Assembly (NCBI GenBank): GCA_963749875.1
Contig: CAVVOX010000002.1
Coordinates: 1,488,001-1,552,000 of the forward strand
Length of the DNA stretch: 64,000 nt
Direction: 5' to 3'
From: JAHQVI01 sp963749875
GTDB lineage: Bacteria; Pseudomonadota; Alphaproteobacteria; Rhizobiales; Rhodomicrobiaceae
Within the stretch, counting starts at the first letter, position 1. Each line of letters begins with the position of its first letter. The translations under genes and the position numbers were made by a program. The notes beneath the pieces are model-generated. The model had not been told where the DNA came from and searched no databases. It saw only the letters and a list, made by a program, of their open reading frames with translations. Shown here in pieces: positions 16,941 through 25,328 of this stretch.

Positions 16941-17786
16941 ATGCGGATCAAAGGATTCATCCTCGCGGCGATTGCCGCCCTATTCACGCTGGCCGGTTGC
17001 TCCGAAGAACCGGACGGCCCTCCGCTTCCGCACCCCGATCCGGAGACTTTCCAGAGCGGCGATCTGCTCTGGCCCGCCTTGCCCGGCGCGGTGATCCCGT
17101 TCTTCCGCGCGGCGGACGCCCAGCCTGTCACGGAGGAATCCGAGGCCGCCGAATGGGAGCGCGAGAAGCAGCGTTTCATCGAGCAGGCGCGGGCGTCGGG
17201 CGATCCCGAACAGATCGCAATCGCCAACGAGCTTGAAAACGTGACCTACAGCGAATTCCGCTCGCGCTATTACAACGCCACAGGACCGGGAGAGCGCCGG
17301 CTGACGCCTTTCGCGGCCGGTCTCCCGCAGGTCGGCCATGTCGCGATCATCGAGGTGGACAGCGACGGCAAGCGCTGGGTTGTCGAGGCCACCCCGAAAG
17401 CCGAAACCCGGTATGAGTTGCTGTACAGCCGGTTCCCCGATGGCGTCATACGCACGCCCTATGGCGAATGGGCGGAAATCCACAAGGAATACAATGTCTG
17501 GCACGGTCGCGTGAAGGACCGGCCCGAGACGGAACGCGCCGGGATTGCCAATGCTGCCAAGCAGTATCTCGGGGCCGATTACTGGTTCTGGAGCTTCAAT
17601 CTTGGCGAGGAAAATGCGTTCTACTGCTCGAAGCTGGTGTGGCTAAGCGTCTGGAAATCGCTCGGCCTTTCGCTGGACGGAAACACGTCCCTTGAGCGCC
17701 GTTTCTGGGTCTCGCCAAAACAACTCATCAACGCCCCGACGATAGAGGTGCTGTACAGCCCGGCGGAATACGGGGCTGGGGGTTAA
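16941..17786 (+). CDS. YiiX/YebB-like permuted papain-fold lipoprotein
   Basis: The product has 281 residues. A lipoprotein signal MRIKGFILAAIAALFTLAGC ends in a lipobox, so the protein should be anchored to a membrane facing the periplasm. The mature part has a GHVAII segment (catalytic His) followed about 110 residues later by AFYCSKLVW (catalytic Cys). This His-before-Cys order is that of permuted NlpC/P60-like enzymes of the YiiX/YaeF group, which cleave amide or thioester bonds in lipids or peptidoglycan. ATG 16941 is chosen for its GAGGGG site and the signal sequence. It follows kdsA by 58 bases. The substrate is unknown. Confidence 0.78.
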   Translation: MRIKGFILAAIAALFTLAGCSEEPDGPPLPHPDPETFQSGDLLWPALPGAVIPFFRAADAQPVTEESEAAEWEREKQRFIEQARASGDPEQIAIANELENVTYSEFRSRYYNATGPGERRLTPFAAGLPQVGHVAIIEVDSDGKRWVVEATPKAETRYELLYSRFPDGVIRTPYGEWAEIHKEYNVWHGRVKDRPETERAGIANAAKQYLGADYWFWSFNLGEENAFYCSKLVWLSVWKSLGLSLDGNTSLERRFWVSPKQLINAPTIEVLYSPAEYGAGG

Positions 17787-17879
17787 GACGCTCAGAAGAA
17801 CATCCCGAAATGTCATCTCGAAGCCAACTCAACAGACAAGGGATAAGCAGCTGAAAGGCTGGATGAGAGGGCTCCTGCC

Positions 17880-19232
17880 GTGAGCGAAGATTCTGGCGTA
17901 ATTTTATCGTTGCTTTCTGTCCTGAAGGCTCCGCCGTTTTGGCTCCTCATCGGCTTGGCACTTGCCGGATATGCCGTTCTTTTTGTTCCACCTATTGCAG
18001 GAATTAATTTCGACACGTTTCGTCAGCAATGGGGAGCCTTGATCTGGGCTGAGGCGATCACATTTTCAATTCTTGCTGTCACGCGCACCATCGAGACCCT
18101 TGTAAATGGCTATCGCGAGCGTCAGCACGAAGGAGCAAGGCGTCGTGTTCTTCGCTTCGTACACCTTGATTTTCAGACCTGGTGGCATCTGGCGAAGCAG
18201 CAAGATGACAGTTTCAACTCGCAGATATTGGCGGATATTCAGGTCTCAAACTTAAGTGATCAATCTACGCAAATCGTCAAAGTCCAGATGGTTCGACCAC
18301 GCGCCAATCTTTTGCATACTTTCGTTTCGCCGCGGGTTCCTATACCCGCACACGGGGCAGTGCCGATCAGAGTGAATATCATGGCGCGGGGATCGCTTGG
18401 CCGGCAAGGTAAGCCAATCCGTATTACCCTCGCTCTAACCGATCAGCATGGGGAAGAATACAAGCTTAAAAATCTTGTTGTTAGCACCCGAGACAAAGTA
18501 CCGAATCCAATCTCTCTGATGGAACGAGGGTTCCATGCCTGGTCATACTTATTGCGATTGCTCCGATTGAGATCCGCCGCAGCAGAGCAGGAAATGCTAT
18601 CTATATTGTGGACCTATAAGGAAGGTTACAACTATCTCGTATTATGCCAGGCAATTCTTGAAGAGGAACGGCGTAGTTATGCAGCACGCGGTCGCCGTAT
18701 GGGAAAGCTGGGAAGTCTTAACGTCGGAGTACGCAGTGAGCCGAATAATGGCTGGACGCAGGAAGGACGTATTCCGGAACTGCTATGGATGAAAGGTGAA
18801 GGCACGCGCCTTTCCTCAAAAAATCTCGATCAGCTACTCGGCATCCATGCGGACCTCAACAAAAATGACCGGAAAAATCTTGAAAATTATCTGCTAGCCC
18901 AGCTCTCTAAAGCATCCTCTTTTGCTGACGTAGGGTATTTCATCTTCTTGGCACTTCACCGTATGGGGCATACCGTCGAAGCGCTTCGAACTGCTCGCAC
19001 CAACCTCGCTGGCGACAAGGTGCATGGCTACAGCAATATACTCGCTACAATGTCAGCATTGGTTTCGCATGAGCACGCCGACATTGCAGAAGCAGTTTTG
19101 GTTGCAATTCTCAACACATTGTCCGGCGACGGAGATAACGATTTTCTATTGAAGCAAAAAATCAATGCGGCGCGACTTGAACGTATCGGCGGCACTGAGA
19201 GCAGCCACGCTGGCAATATTCAAGCTCATTGA
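17880..19232 (+). CDS. Unrecognised membrane-anchored protein in AT-richer DNA
   Basis: The 450-residue product has a GTG start behind GAGAGG. Two hydrophobic helices are near the N-terminus (about 17-38 and 52-70). A basic segment and a beta-rich region (about 95-210, with QILADIQVSNLSDQSTQIV) come next, then an alpha-helical C-terminal half. No known motif is seen. Codon use is plainly different from the neighbours: many A/T third positions, ATA and AAT codons, and a GC content visibly below the rest. The gene stands alone between kdsA-linked genes and the queuosine operon, convergent with the latter. Horizontal acquisition is likely; sensor, effector and defence roles are all possible, none demonstrated. 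Confidence 0.75.
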   Translation: MSEDSGVILSLLSVLKAPPFWLLIGLALAGYAVLFVPPIAGINFDTFRQQWGALIWAEAITFSILAVTRTIETLVNGYRERQHEGARRRVLRFVHLDFQTWWHLAKQQDDSFNSQILADIQVSNLSDQSTQIVKVQMVRPRANLLHTFVSPRVPIPAHGAVPIRVNIMARGSLGRQGKPIRITLALTDQHGEEYKLKNLVVSTRDKVPNPISLMERGFHAWSYLLRLLRLRSAAAEQEMLSILWTYKEGYNYLVLCQAILEEERRSYAARGRRMGKLGSLNVGVRSEPNNGWTQEGRIPELLWMKGEGTRLSSKNLDQLLGIHADLNKNDRKNLENYLLAQLSKASSFADVGYFIFLALHRMGHTVEALRTARTNLAGDKVHGYSNILATMSALVSHEHADIAEAVLVAILNTLSGDGDNDFLLKQKINAARLERIGGTESSHAGNIQAH

Positions 19233-19257
19233 TATATCGCGGGACGAAACTAATAGC

Positions 19258-20253
19258 CTAATACCCCCGCCCGTTCGGCCTGGACAGCATCCTTGCCCCC
19301 GCGTCCCATCGCCAGCAGCTCTGATTGGTGAGATGCGTGCCGCCCATCCAGCGGTCGAGGCGGCGGAACGGAATGGCGTCCTTCTTGCCGTGGAGGGCGG
19401 TCGATCCGAGGCCGGTCAGCTTCAGCTCGCTGTTCATATAAGCCGCGCGCTCCTCCTCATCGAAGGACGGCGAAAAGCCGCGCAGCTGGAAACCGGTCAC
19501 GAGCGGCGCGGCCCCCACCGCCAGCGAATCCAGAATGCGCCAGAAACTCCAATCGCCCATAAAGGCCGCTTCCTCATTCTCCTCGAACAGGTGGAAGATC
19601 GCGACCGGGGTGCAATTGCCGGTATAGATCATCTCCAGGATGAAGGTCTCCGTCCGCGTCAGGCCGGTGACCGGCGCGGGGAATTCCTCCAAATGCCTCA
19701 GAATCGCGGGCCGCAGGAAGGGCAGGGCGGAGGTGTCATAGCGCAGAAACGCCGCCCAATGATCCGGCGAGGCGCGGCGGAATGCCGTCCAGGCGCCCTG
19801 CGCCAGAGCATATTGCAGCTCGCTCACGGGCTTCTTCAGCTTGAGATGCATTTTGAGCCGCGAGGGCGTCTCGCGTGCGATGAAATTGCCGGCCTGGATC
19901 AACGAGACACGCGAGTGAAGCGCGGGCCTCCGGCTCAGAAAATCGAGCACCTGCAGAACTTGCAGCTGATCGTAGAGATCATGCTCGAACCAGAGCGTGA
20001 TGTCCGCGTAATCGGAGAGCTGCTCCATGATCGCGTCGCGCTCGGCGAAGGACCGGGTGATCTCTTCCGGATCGCCCCAGCCGTCTTCGATCAGAAAGTT
20101 GACGCGGATCGCCGAAAGCTCCTCCAGCGTCTCCGTCATCGGCACCGGGCCTTCATGGAGAATGTCGCGCCAGCAGAGAATTTCGCCATTGATGCGGGCC
20201 TGGCGCATCAGATCCGCCGCCGCATCGCCATTGGTGATGATAAGCCTTTTCAT
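19258..20253 (-). CDS. DUF1835 domain protein in the queuosine operon
   Basis: The 331-residue product begins MKRLIITNGDAAADLMRQA and continues WRDILHEGPVP, the signature of DUF1835. The conserved WFEHDLYDQLQ segment follows at about 90. The C-terminal half (about 190-330) has no recognised fold. ATG 20253 is preferred to GTG 20256 because GAGG is seven bases before it. The start is only ten bases after the queF stop, so it is the last gene of queC-queE-queD-queF-DUF1835. The function of the family is not known; whether it serves queuosine synthesis is inferred from position only. Confidence 0.82.
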   Translation of the reverse strand: MKRLIITNGDAAADLMRQARINGEILCWRDILHEGPVPMTETLEELSAIRVNFLIEDGWGDPEEITRSFAERDAIMEQLSDYADITLWFEHDLYDQLQVLQVLDFLSRRPALHSRVSLIQAGNFIARETPSRLKMHLKLKKPVSELQYALAQGAWTAFRRASPDHWAAFLRYDTSALPFLRPAILRHLEEFPAPVTGLTRTETFILEMIYTGNCTPVAIFHLFEENEEAAFMGDWSFWRILDSLAVGAAPLVTGFQLRGFSPSFDEEERAAYMNSELKLTGLGSTALHGKKDAIPFRRLDRWMGGTHLTNQSCWRWDAGARMLSRPNGRGY

Positions 20254-20262
20254 CACCCCGCC

Positions 20263-20742
20263 TCACCCGCGGCCGCGATAGGGCTGCACGCCCTGATCCG
20301 GCAGCCAGAGATTTTGGGGAGGCGCGCCGGTTTGCCAGAAAATATCGATGGGAATGCCGCCCCGCGGATACCAATAGCCGCCGATCCGCAGCCATTTCGG
20401 CGCGAGAAAATCGATCAGGCGCTTCGCGATGTCGAGCGTGCAGGCCTCATGGAAAGCGCCCTGATTGCGGAAGGCCGCCAGATAAAGCTTCAGGGACTTG
20501 GATTCGACGATGAACGCATCCGGTACATAATCGATCACAAGATGCGCGAAATCGGGCTGGCCAGTTATCGGGCAGAGCGAGGTAAATTCCGGGCAGGTAA
20601 AACGGATCAGATAATCGGCGCCGGGATGGGGATTTGCGACGCGCTCAAGCTCCGCCTCCTCGGGCGAAGCAGGCAATGAGACGGCCCGCCCGAGCTGGCC
20701 GAGATCCATCTCCTCGCTCCCTTGTCCGGTGCCTTGACCCAT
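20263..20742 (-). CDS. queF: NADPH-dependent 7-cyano-7-deazaguanine reductase
   Basis: QueF reduces the nitrile of preQ0 to the amine preQ1, the base inserted into tRNA. The 159-residue sequence is of the short unimodular type. FTSLCPITGQPDFAHL contains the active-site Cys and Asp; ESKSLKLYLAAFRN contains the QueF motif E-S-K-S-x-K. ATG 20742 is chosen because its A is also the last base of the queD stop (TAATG), a classic coupling arrangement; an upstream start would overlap queD further. Confidence 0.96.
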   Translation of the reverse strand: MGQGTGQGSEEMDLGQLGRAVSLPASPEEAELERVANPHPGADYLIRFTCPEFTSLCPITGQPDFAHLVIDYVPDAFIVESKSLKLYLAAFRNQGAFHEACTLDIAKRLIDFLAPKWLRIGGYWYPRGGIPIDIFWQTGAPPQNLWLPDQGVQPYRGRG

Positions 20743-21107
20743 TACAATTTGCGCCCCCGGTAGATACATCCTTCATGGCATGTAGGGCGGGAAATGTGAA
20801 CCTCGGAAAGACCGGGCACCTTCTGCGCCAAGCAATTCCATATCCAGACTGTGATATTTTCGAGCGTCGGCGCGCCGATGCCATCGATCTCGTTCAGGAA
20901 CTGATGGTCGAGCGCCAGGCGGACCTCATCGATCGCGGCGGCGAAATCGTCGAAGTGAATGAGGAGGCCGGTTTCGGGGTCCGGCTCGCCCTCGACGGTG
21001 ACGCGCACATGGAAGGAATGCCCATGAATGCGCGAATTCGGATGGCCCGGCGGCGCAGAGGGCAGAAAATGCGCGGCCTCGAATGTGAATTCTTTGTAGA
21101 TCTGCAT
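20742..21107 (-). CDS. queD: 6-carboxy-5,6,7,8-tetrahydropterin synthase
   Basis: The 121-residue enzyme converts dihydroneopterin triphosphate to 6-carboxytetrahydropterin, the second step to preQ0. Zinc-binding histidines are in FEAAHFLP and RIHGHSFHVRV, and the T-fold ending has PTLENITVWIWN. The catalytic Cys is not in the usual position after the first His, but the PTCHEGC segment at the end is typical. It is separated from queE by 226 bases that hold a twin-hairpin repeat, an interruption of an otherwise compact operon. Confidence 0.95.
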   Translation of the reverse strand: MQIYKEFTFEAAHFLPSAPPGHPNSRIHGHSFHVRVTVEGEPDPETGLLIHFDDFAAAIDEVRLALDHQFLNEIDGIGAPTLENITVWIWNCLAQKVPGLSEVHISRPTCHEGCIYRGRKL

Positions 21108-21132
21108 GGCTCGATACGTGGCTTGGGCGCGC

Positions 21133-21302
21133 CTAGTGGTTCGACTGAAACATTTGCATCCCCGTGCAGCCTGCTCATTTGCAAATGTTTCAGTCGAACC
21201 ACTAGCTAACTATAGGTTTCTAGTGGAGCTTTTGAATTTGACATTTGAGTCCCGGTTGCGGCCAGGCTCGTTCTCAAATGTCAAATTCAAAAGCTCCACT
21301 AG
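21133..21302. repeat. Twin-hairpin element bounded by CTAG (copy 1)
   Basis: There are two perfect inverted repeats. Hairpin 1 spans 21133-21205 with 26-bp arms (21133-21158, 21180-21205) around a 21-nt loop. Hairpin 2 spans 21220-21302 with 30-bp arms (21220-21249, 21273-21302) around a 23-nt loop. Each starts CTAGTGG and ends CCACTAG. The 14 bases between them are CTAACTATAGGTTT. Hairpin 2 has an extra TTTT/AAAA step after its first ten base pairs, which explains 30 against 26. The element sits between queE and queD. Confidence 0.9.
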
Positions 21303-21333
21303 CGCCCCACAAGCCGCAAATGTGGTATCCGCT

Positions 21334-21978
21334 TTAGGGAATGCCAGCAAGTTTATGCATTTGGAATGACAAACGCCAGCGCGGATGGGCAAGGCAGAAG
21401 GCGACGCTTTTGCCGATATTTTCTTCGAGCCGGGGGCTGTCCATGGGCTGAATGAAAAAATGCTCGAAATCGAGCGCTTCCAGGCCCCTCGGATCGGCGT
21501 CCTCCTGCGGAAAGACGAATTTCAGTTCATTGCCGGAGCGCTGCACGAGCGGCGCGCGGCCCTTGGGGCTCACGCAGATCCAGTCAATGCCGGGCGGCGC
21601 TGCGATCGTGCCATTGGTTTCGATGGCGATTTCAAAGCCTTGCGCATGAAGCGCCTCGATCAGCGGCGGATCGAGCTGCAGGAGCGGTTCGCCGCCCGTA
21701 CAGACCACATAGGGCCTCGTCCCCGGCGCCTTCGCGGCATCGTCCGGCCAGGCCCGCGCGACCGCCTCGGCAAGCGCCTCCGCATCGGCAAACTTGCCGC
21801 CGCCCGGCCCGTCCGTGCCGACGAAATCGGTATCGCAAAAACGGCAGACGGCGCCCCTGCGGTCCTGCTCGCGGCCCGTCCAGAGATTGCAGCCGGCAAA
21901 GCGCAAGAAGACCGCCGCGCGGCCGCTCTGCGCGCCTTCGCCTTGCAGCGTATGGAAGATTTCCTTGACGGCGTACAT
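21334..21978 (-). CDS. queE: 7-carboxy-7-deazaguanine synthase (radical SAM)
   Basis: QueE rearranges 6-carboxytetrahydropterin to 7-carboxy-7-deazaguanine. The 214-residue sequence begins MYAVKEIFHTLQGEGAQSG. It has the radical-SAM cluster motif in the QueE form FAGCNLWTGRE followed after ten residues by CRFCDTDFVGTDG, i.e. C-x14-C-x2-C. TGGEPLLQ is the SAM-binding glycine motif. ATG 21978 is chosen because it begins the conserved N-terminus and lies 12 bases after the queC stop. Confidence 0.95.
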   Translation of the reverse strand: MYAVKEIFHTLQGEGAQSGRAAVFLRFAGCNLWTGREQDRRGAVCRFCDTDFVGTDGPGGGKFADAEALAEAVARAWPDDAAKAPGTRPYVVCTGGEPLLQLDPPLIEALHAQGFEIAIETNGTIAAPPGIDWICVSPKGRAPLVQRSGNELKFVFPQEDADPRGLEALDFEHFFIQPMDSPRLEENIGKSVAFCLAHPRWRLSFQMHKLAGIP

Positions 21979-21989
21979 CGGTGTTCTGC

Positions 21990-22715
21990 TCAGGCGGTGT
22001 CCTGCTGCCCCGCACCGCGCCATTTCGCATAGCCCGCGGCCCGCAACTCGCATGCCGGGCATTCGCCGCAGCCATAGCCCCAATCATGCCGGCTGTCGCG
22101 GACACCGCGGTAACAGCTATGGGTGTGTTCGACGATCAAATTGACGAGCCTCTCGCCGCCGAGCGCGTCGGCCAGCGCCCAGGTCTCGGCCTTGTCGCGC
22201 CACATGAGCGGCGTTTCGATCGAAAATGAGGCCTCGGTGCCGAGCCGCAAGCTTTTCTCCAGATTTGCGAGCGTCTCGTTGCGGCAGTCGGGATAGCCGG
22301 AATAATCCGTCTCGCACATGCCGCCGACGAGCCGCATGATGCCGCGCCGGTAGCCGATCGCCGCCGCATAGGTGAAGAAGAGGATGTTGCGGCCGGGAAC
22401 GAAGGTGTTCGGCAGCCCGCTCGCGCTCATCTTGATTTCGGTATCGCGGGTCAGAGCCGTTTCGCTGATCTGGCCGAGCGCCGACAGATCGACCGCATGG
22501 TCCTGCCCGCGCCTTGCCGCCCAATCGGGAAAATCCTGCGTCAATGCGTCAAAGACGGCCTCGCGCGCTTTCAGCTCCGCATCATGGCGCTGCCCGTAAC
22601 GGAAGCCGACCGTCTCGACCTGATCATAGCGCGTCAATGCCCAGGCCAGGCAGACGGTCGAATCCTGCCCGCCGGAAAACAGCACGAGCGCATTGCTCAT
22701 ATCCGCGCCCACCAT
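21990..22715 (-). CDS. queC: 7-cyano-7-deazaguanine synthase
   Basis: The 241-residue ATP-dependent enzyme converts 7-carboxy-7-deazaguanine and ammonia to preQ0. The N-terminal PP-loop LFSGGQDSTVCLAWAL and C-terminal zinc site (CYRG then GYGCGECPACELR) are complete. ATG 22715 is preferred to ATG 22700 because AAGGAG stands seven bases before it; a much longer open frame upstream is not coding because it runs antisense to eno. It is the first gene of the que operon, divergent from eno, with an inverted repeat in the leader. Confidence 0.95.
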   Translation of the reverse strand: MVGADMSNALVLFSGGQDSTVCLAWALTRYDQVETVGFRYGQRHDAELKAREAVFDALTQDFPDWAARRGQDHAVDLSALGQISETALTRDTEIKMSASGLPNTFVPGRNILFFTYAAAIGYRRGIMRLVGGMCETDYSGYPDCRNETLANLEKSLRLGTEASFSIETPLMWRDKAETWALADALGGERLVNLIVEHTHSCYRGVRDSRHDWGYGCGECPACELRAAGYAKWRGAGQQDTA

Positions 22716-22731
22716 TGCCCAACTCCTTATT

Positions 22732-22762
22732 CTCGCGAAAATGCTTTCAAGGCGTTCGCGAG
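22732..22762 (-). promoter_or_regulatory. Inverted repeat in the queC leader
   Basis: CTCGCGAA (22732-22739) and TTCGCGAG (22755-22762) are perfect 8-bp arms with a 15-base spacer, ending a few bases upstream of the queC ribosome binding site. This could be an operator or an RNA stem-loop. It does not resemble a preQ1 class I aptamer. Confidence 0.4.
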
Positions 22763-22835
22763 TCCTTCTATAACGCCGCGGAAGGCCACAAGTTCTATGC
22801 TTGAGAGGCCTTACAATACATAAGGGGACGAGGTC

Positions 22836-24122
22836 ATGACCGCAATTGTGGACATTATCGGCCGGCAAATTCTCGACAGCCGGGGAAACCCGACGATCGA
22901 GGTGGATGTCGTGCTGGAGGACGGCTATCTCGGCCGGGCGGGCGTTCCATCCGGCGCATCGACCGGCGCCCATGAGGCCCATGAGCTGCGCGATGGCGGC
23001 GCGGCCTGGATGGGCAAGGGCGTGGGCCAGGCGGTCGAGGCGGTCAATGGCGAGATCTTCGATGCGCTGCAAGGCATGGAAGCCGAAGAGCAGCGCCGGA
23101 TCGACGAAACGCTGATCATGCTGGACGGCACGGAGAATAAGAGCCGCCTCGGCGCAAACGCCATTCTCGGCGTGTCGCTGGCCGTCGCAAAGGCCGCGAG
23201 CGAGGCCTCGGGCCTGCCGCTCTATCACTATCTCGGCGGCGTCAATGCGCGGGTCCTGCCCGTACCGATGATGAATATCATCAATGGCGGCGTCCATGCC
23301 GACAATCCGATCGACTTTCAGGAATTCATGATCATGCCGGCGGGCGCGGCGACCTTCTCGGACGCACTGCGCATGGGTGCGGAGGTTTTCCATAATCTGC
23401 GCAAGCTGCTGAAGGAGGGCGGACACAACACCAATGTGGGCGACGAAGGCGGCTTTGCGCCAAATCTGAAATCGGCCGACGAAGCGCTCGGCTTCATTGC
23501 GCGCGCGGTGGAGAAGGCGGGCTATAAGCTCGGCGACGATGTCGTGCTGGCGCTCGACGCCGCCTCGACCGAGTTTTACCAGGACGGCCGCTACAATCTG
23601 GTAGGGGAGGGCAAGGTCCTCGACGCCGAAGCCATGATCGAGCTCTATGCCGGTCTGACATCGCGCTACCCGATCGTGTCGATCGAAGACGGCATGGCCG
23701 AGGACGATTGGGAAGGCTGGACGGCGCTCACCGCAAGGCTCGGCGGCAAGGTCCAGCTCGTCGGCGACGATCTGTTCGTGACCAATGTGAAGCGCCTGAA
23801 ACGGGGCATTGATGAGAAGGCAGCCAACGCGATCCTCGTCAAGGTCAACCAGATAGGCACGCTCAGCGAGACGCTCGACGCCATCGCCATGGCGCAACGC
23901 GCCCGCTACAACGCCGTGATCTCCCACCGCTCCGGCGAGACGGAGGACGCCACCATTGCCGATCTGGCGGTTGCGACCAATGCCGGGCAAATCAAGACCG
24001 GCTCGCTGTCACGCTCGGACCGGCTCGCCAAATACAATCAGCTTCTGCGTATCGAAGAGGAGCTGGATACGATGGCGGTTTATGCAGGGCGGTCGGTGTT
24101 GCCGGGACAGATTGTTGTGTAA
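22836..24122 (+). CDS. eno: Enolase
   Basis: The 428-residue glycolytic enzyme converts 2-phosphoglycerate to phosphoenolpyruvate. Present are GRQILDSRGNPTIEVDV, the GVPSGASTGAHEAHELRDG loop, DEGGFAPN with the catalytic Glu, SIEDGMAEDDWEGW, VGDDLFVTN and the catalytic Lys-containing NAILVKVNQIGT, then ISHRSGETED. Length and motifs are normal. The start ATG follows AAGGGGACGAGG. The gene begins the conserved eno-ftsB-pdh block; a methyltransferase gene in the opposite orientation interrupts it here. Confidence 0.98.
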   Translation: MTAIVDIIGRQILDSRGNPTIEVDVVLEDGYLGRAGVPSGASTGAHEAHELRDGGAAWMGKGVGQAVEAVNGEIFDALQGMEAEEQRRIDETLIMLDGTENKSRLGANAILGVSLAVAKAASEASGLPLYHYLGGVNARVLPVPMMNIINGGVHADNPIDFQEFMIMPAGAATFSDALRMGAEVFHNLRKLLKEGGHNTNVGDEGGFAPNLKSADEALGFIARAVEKAGYKLGDDVVLALDAASTEFYQDGRYNLVGEGKVLDAEAMIELYAGLTSRYPIVSIEDGMAEDDWEGWTALTARLGGKVQLVGDDLFVTNVKRLKRGIDEKAANAILVKVNQIGTLSETLDAIAMAQRARYNAVISHRSGETEDATIADLAVATNAGQIKTGSLSRSDRLAKYNQLLRIEEELDTMAVYAGRSVLPGQIVV

Positions 24123-24171
24123 CGCGGGAGGCCGACGATTATTGATCCCGAGTGGTTGTCCGAAAGCTTGG

Positions 24172-24649
24172 TTATGACCACGGCCAGCGCGGGACACGCG
24201 ATTTATAATCGAGGTAGTCCTGGCCGAATTTGCGTTCGAGATAGGCTTCTTCCCGGGCCACGACGCCGTAGCGGATGACCAGATAAAACGGCGCAAGCAT
24301 GATGAGAAGCCAAAGGGTGTCGAATGTGACAGCAAGACCGATCTCGCCCAGGAACATGCCCGTATATACCGGGTTGCGAATGTAGCCGAAGGGGCCGCTG
24401 GAGACGATCTTTCTCGTCGGCTTTGATGTTTCGATATGCGTGCCCGCCCTTCGGATCGTGACGACCGCCCAAATTGCCAAGAAGAAGCCGAGGGCGAAGA
24501 TCACGCCGCCGAGCGAAGTGATCAGAAGGGTTGGTGGAAGGAATAGCACCGGTAGGAAGGCGTCGATGCACAAATCCCGCGGAGATGGCAAGCGCCCAGG
24601 CAAGGGGCGGGCGGATGACGACGTTGGAGTGATCCGGGATTTCGTCCAT
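24172..24649 (-). CDS. Isoprenylcysteine/phospholipid methyltransferase-like membrane protein, frame broken
   Basis: The protein would start MDEIPDHSNVVIRPPLAWAL at 24649. It continues after one surplus base at about 24568 with IDAFLPVLFLPPTLLI. The rest has helices and the C-terminal SSGPFGYIRNPVYTGMFLGE and EEAYLERKFGQDYLDY motifs of the ICMT/PEMT fold, which methylates carboxyl or amine groups with SAM at membranes. Removing one base (G on the plus strand at 24568) restores a continuous reading of about 158 residues. Either a recent frameshift or a sequence error explains it. The physiological substrate is unknown. Confidence 0.75.
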
Positions 24650-24878
24650 CGGGCGGGCGCAGATCCTGGCTGCGGTTGGAACGGCGGGAAAGGCAATTCT
24701 AAGCCGACACAGCTGCCATGCAATACCGACAGTATCAACAGTTCAATTCCCGCAGCGACTTTCGCCTTGAGTTCGTGATAGGCGTCCGAACCGGACTTCA
24801 TCCGCAAATTTAAACCAGCCTTAATATCTTGAAGACAATTTGACCCTGCAACGCCAAGCGAAGGGTGCTTTGGAAAGC

Positions 24879-25208
24879 ATGATCACGACACGAAAGCGCC
24901 GGAACGGCCGCTATTTGATCCTATTCACTCTGTTCCTGGCGCTCATCGCCTATTTTTCCTACCACGCGGTCGAGGGCGATCACGGCCTGCATAAGCGGGC
25001 AACGCTTGCGGAAAAAATCAGAAAGCTGGAAAGCGAACTCGCCGCGCTCAAGGAGGAACGGCTCCGGATCGAGCACGATGTTTCGCTCGTCACGACCCGT
25101 GTCCGCAGTGAACCGGACTTGCTGGACGAACAGGCGCGCAGCCTTCTCAATTTCGTTCGCCCCGGCGAAATCGTCGTGCTTCACCCGAGCGCGTCGGCAG
25201 ACAAATAG
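24879..25208 (+). CDS. ftsB: FtsB/DivIC-like septum formation initiator
   Basis: The 109-residue bitopic protein has a basic N-terminus (MITTRKRRNGRYL), one transmembrane helix (about 12-30) and a periplasmic coiled coil (LAEKIRKLESELAALKEERL). It ends with the SEPDLLDEQARSLLNFVRPGEIVVL segment of FtsB. It should join FtsL and FtsQ in the divisome. ATG 24879 is chosen; a TTG at 24840 is possible but adds residues without a role. It precedes pdhA, a conserved order in alphaproteobacteria. Confidence 0.88.
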   Translation: MITTRKRRNGRYLILFTLFLALIAYFSYHAVEGDHGLHKRATLAEKIRKLESELAALKEERLRIEHDVSLVTTRVRSEPDLLDEQARSLLNFVRPGEIVVLHPSASADK

Positions 25209-25328
25209 GGCAATAGCCGCGATTTACGATGCGAAAGCCATGGGAAAACACGTCGAACTTGGCTAAACTCGTAACAATATTAGGCTAGGCAGCCAGCAAA
25301 ACGGAAAAAGACCACGCGGGAGACTCGC

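Noticed and set aside
21133..21302. Ordinary rho-independent terminators
   Set aside because: Stems are far longer than needed, no U-tract follows the right arms, and the pair lies inside an operon. Conserved CTAG ends and 14-nt spacing are not terminator traits.
22716..22835. preQ1 riboswitch upstream of queC
   Set aside because: The expected class I pattern (small GC hairpin followed by an A-rich tail pairing with its loop) is not visible on the minus strand. Only a simple inverted repeat is present.
22716..23990. Long upstream extension of the queC frame
   Set aside because: It runs antisense through eno. A strong ribosome binding site and the conserved N-terminus place the queC start at 22715.
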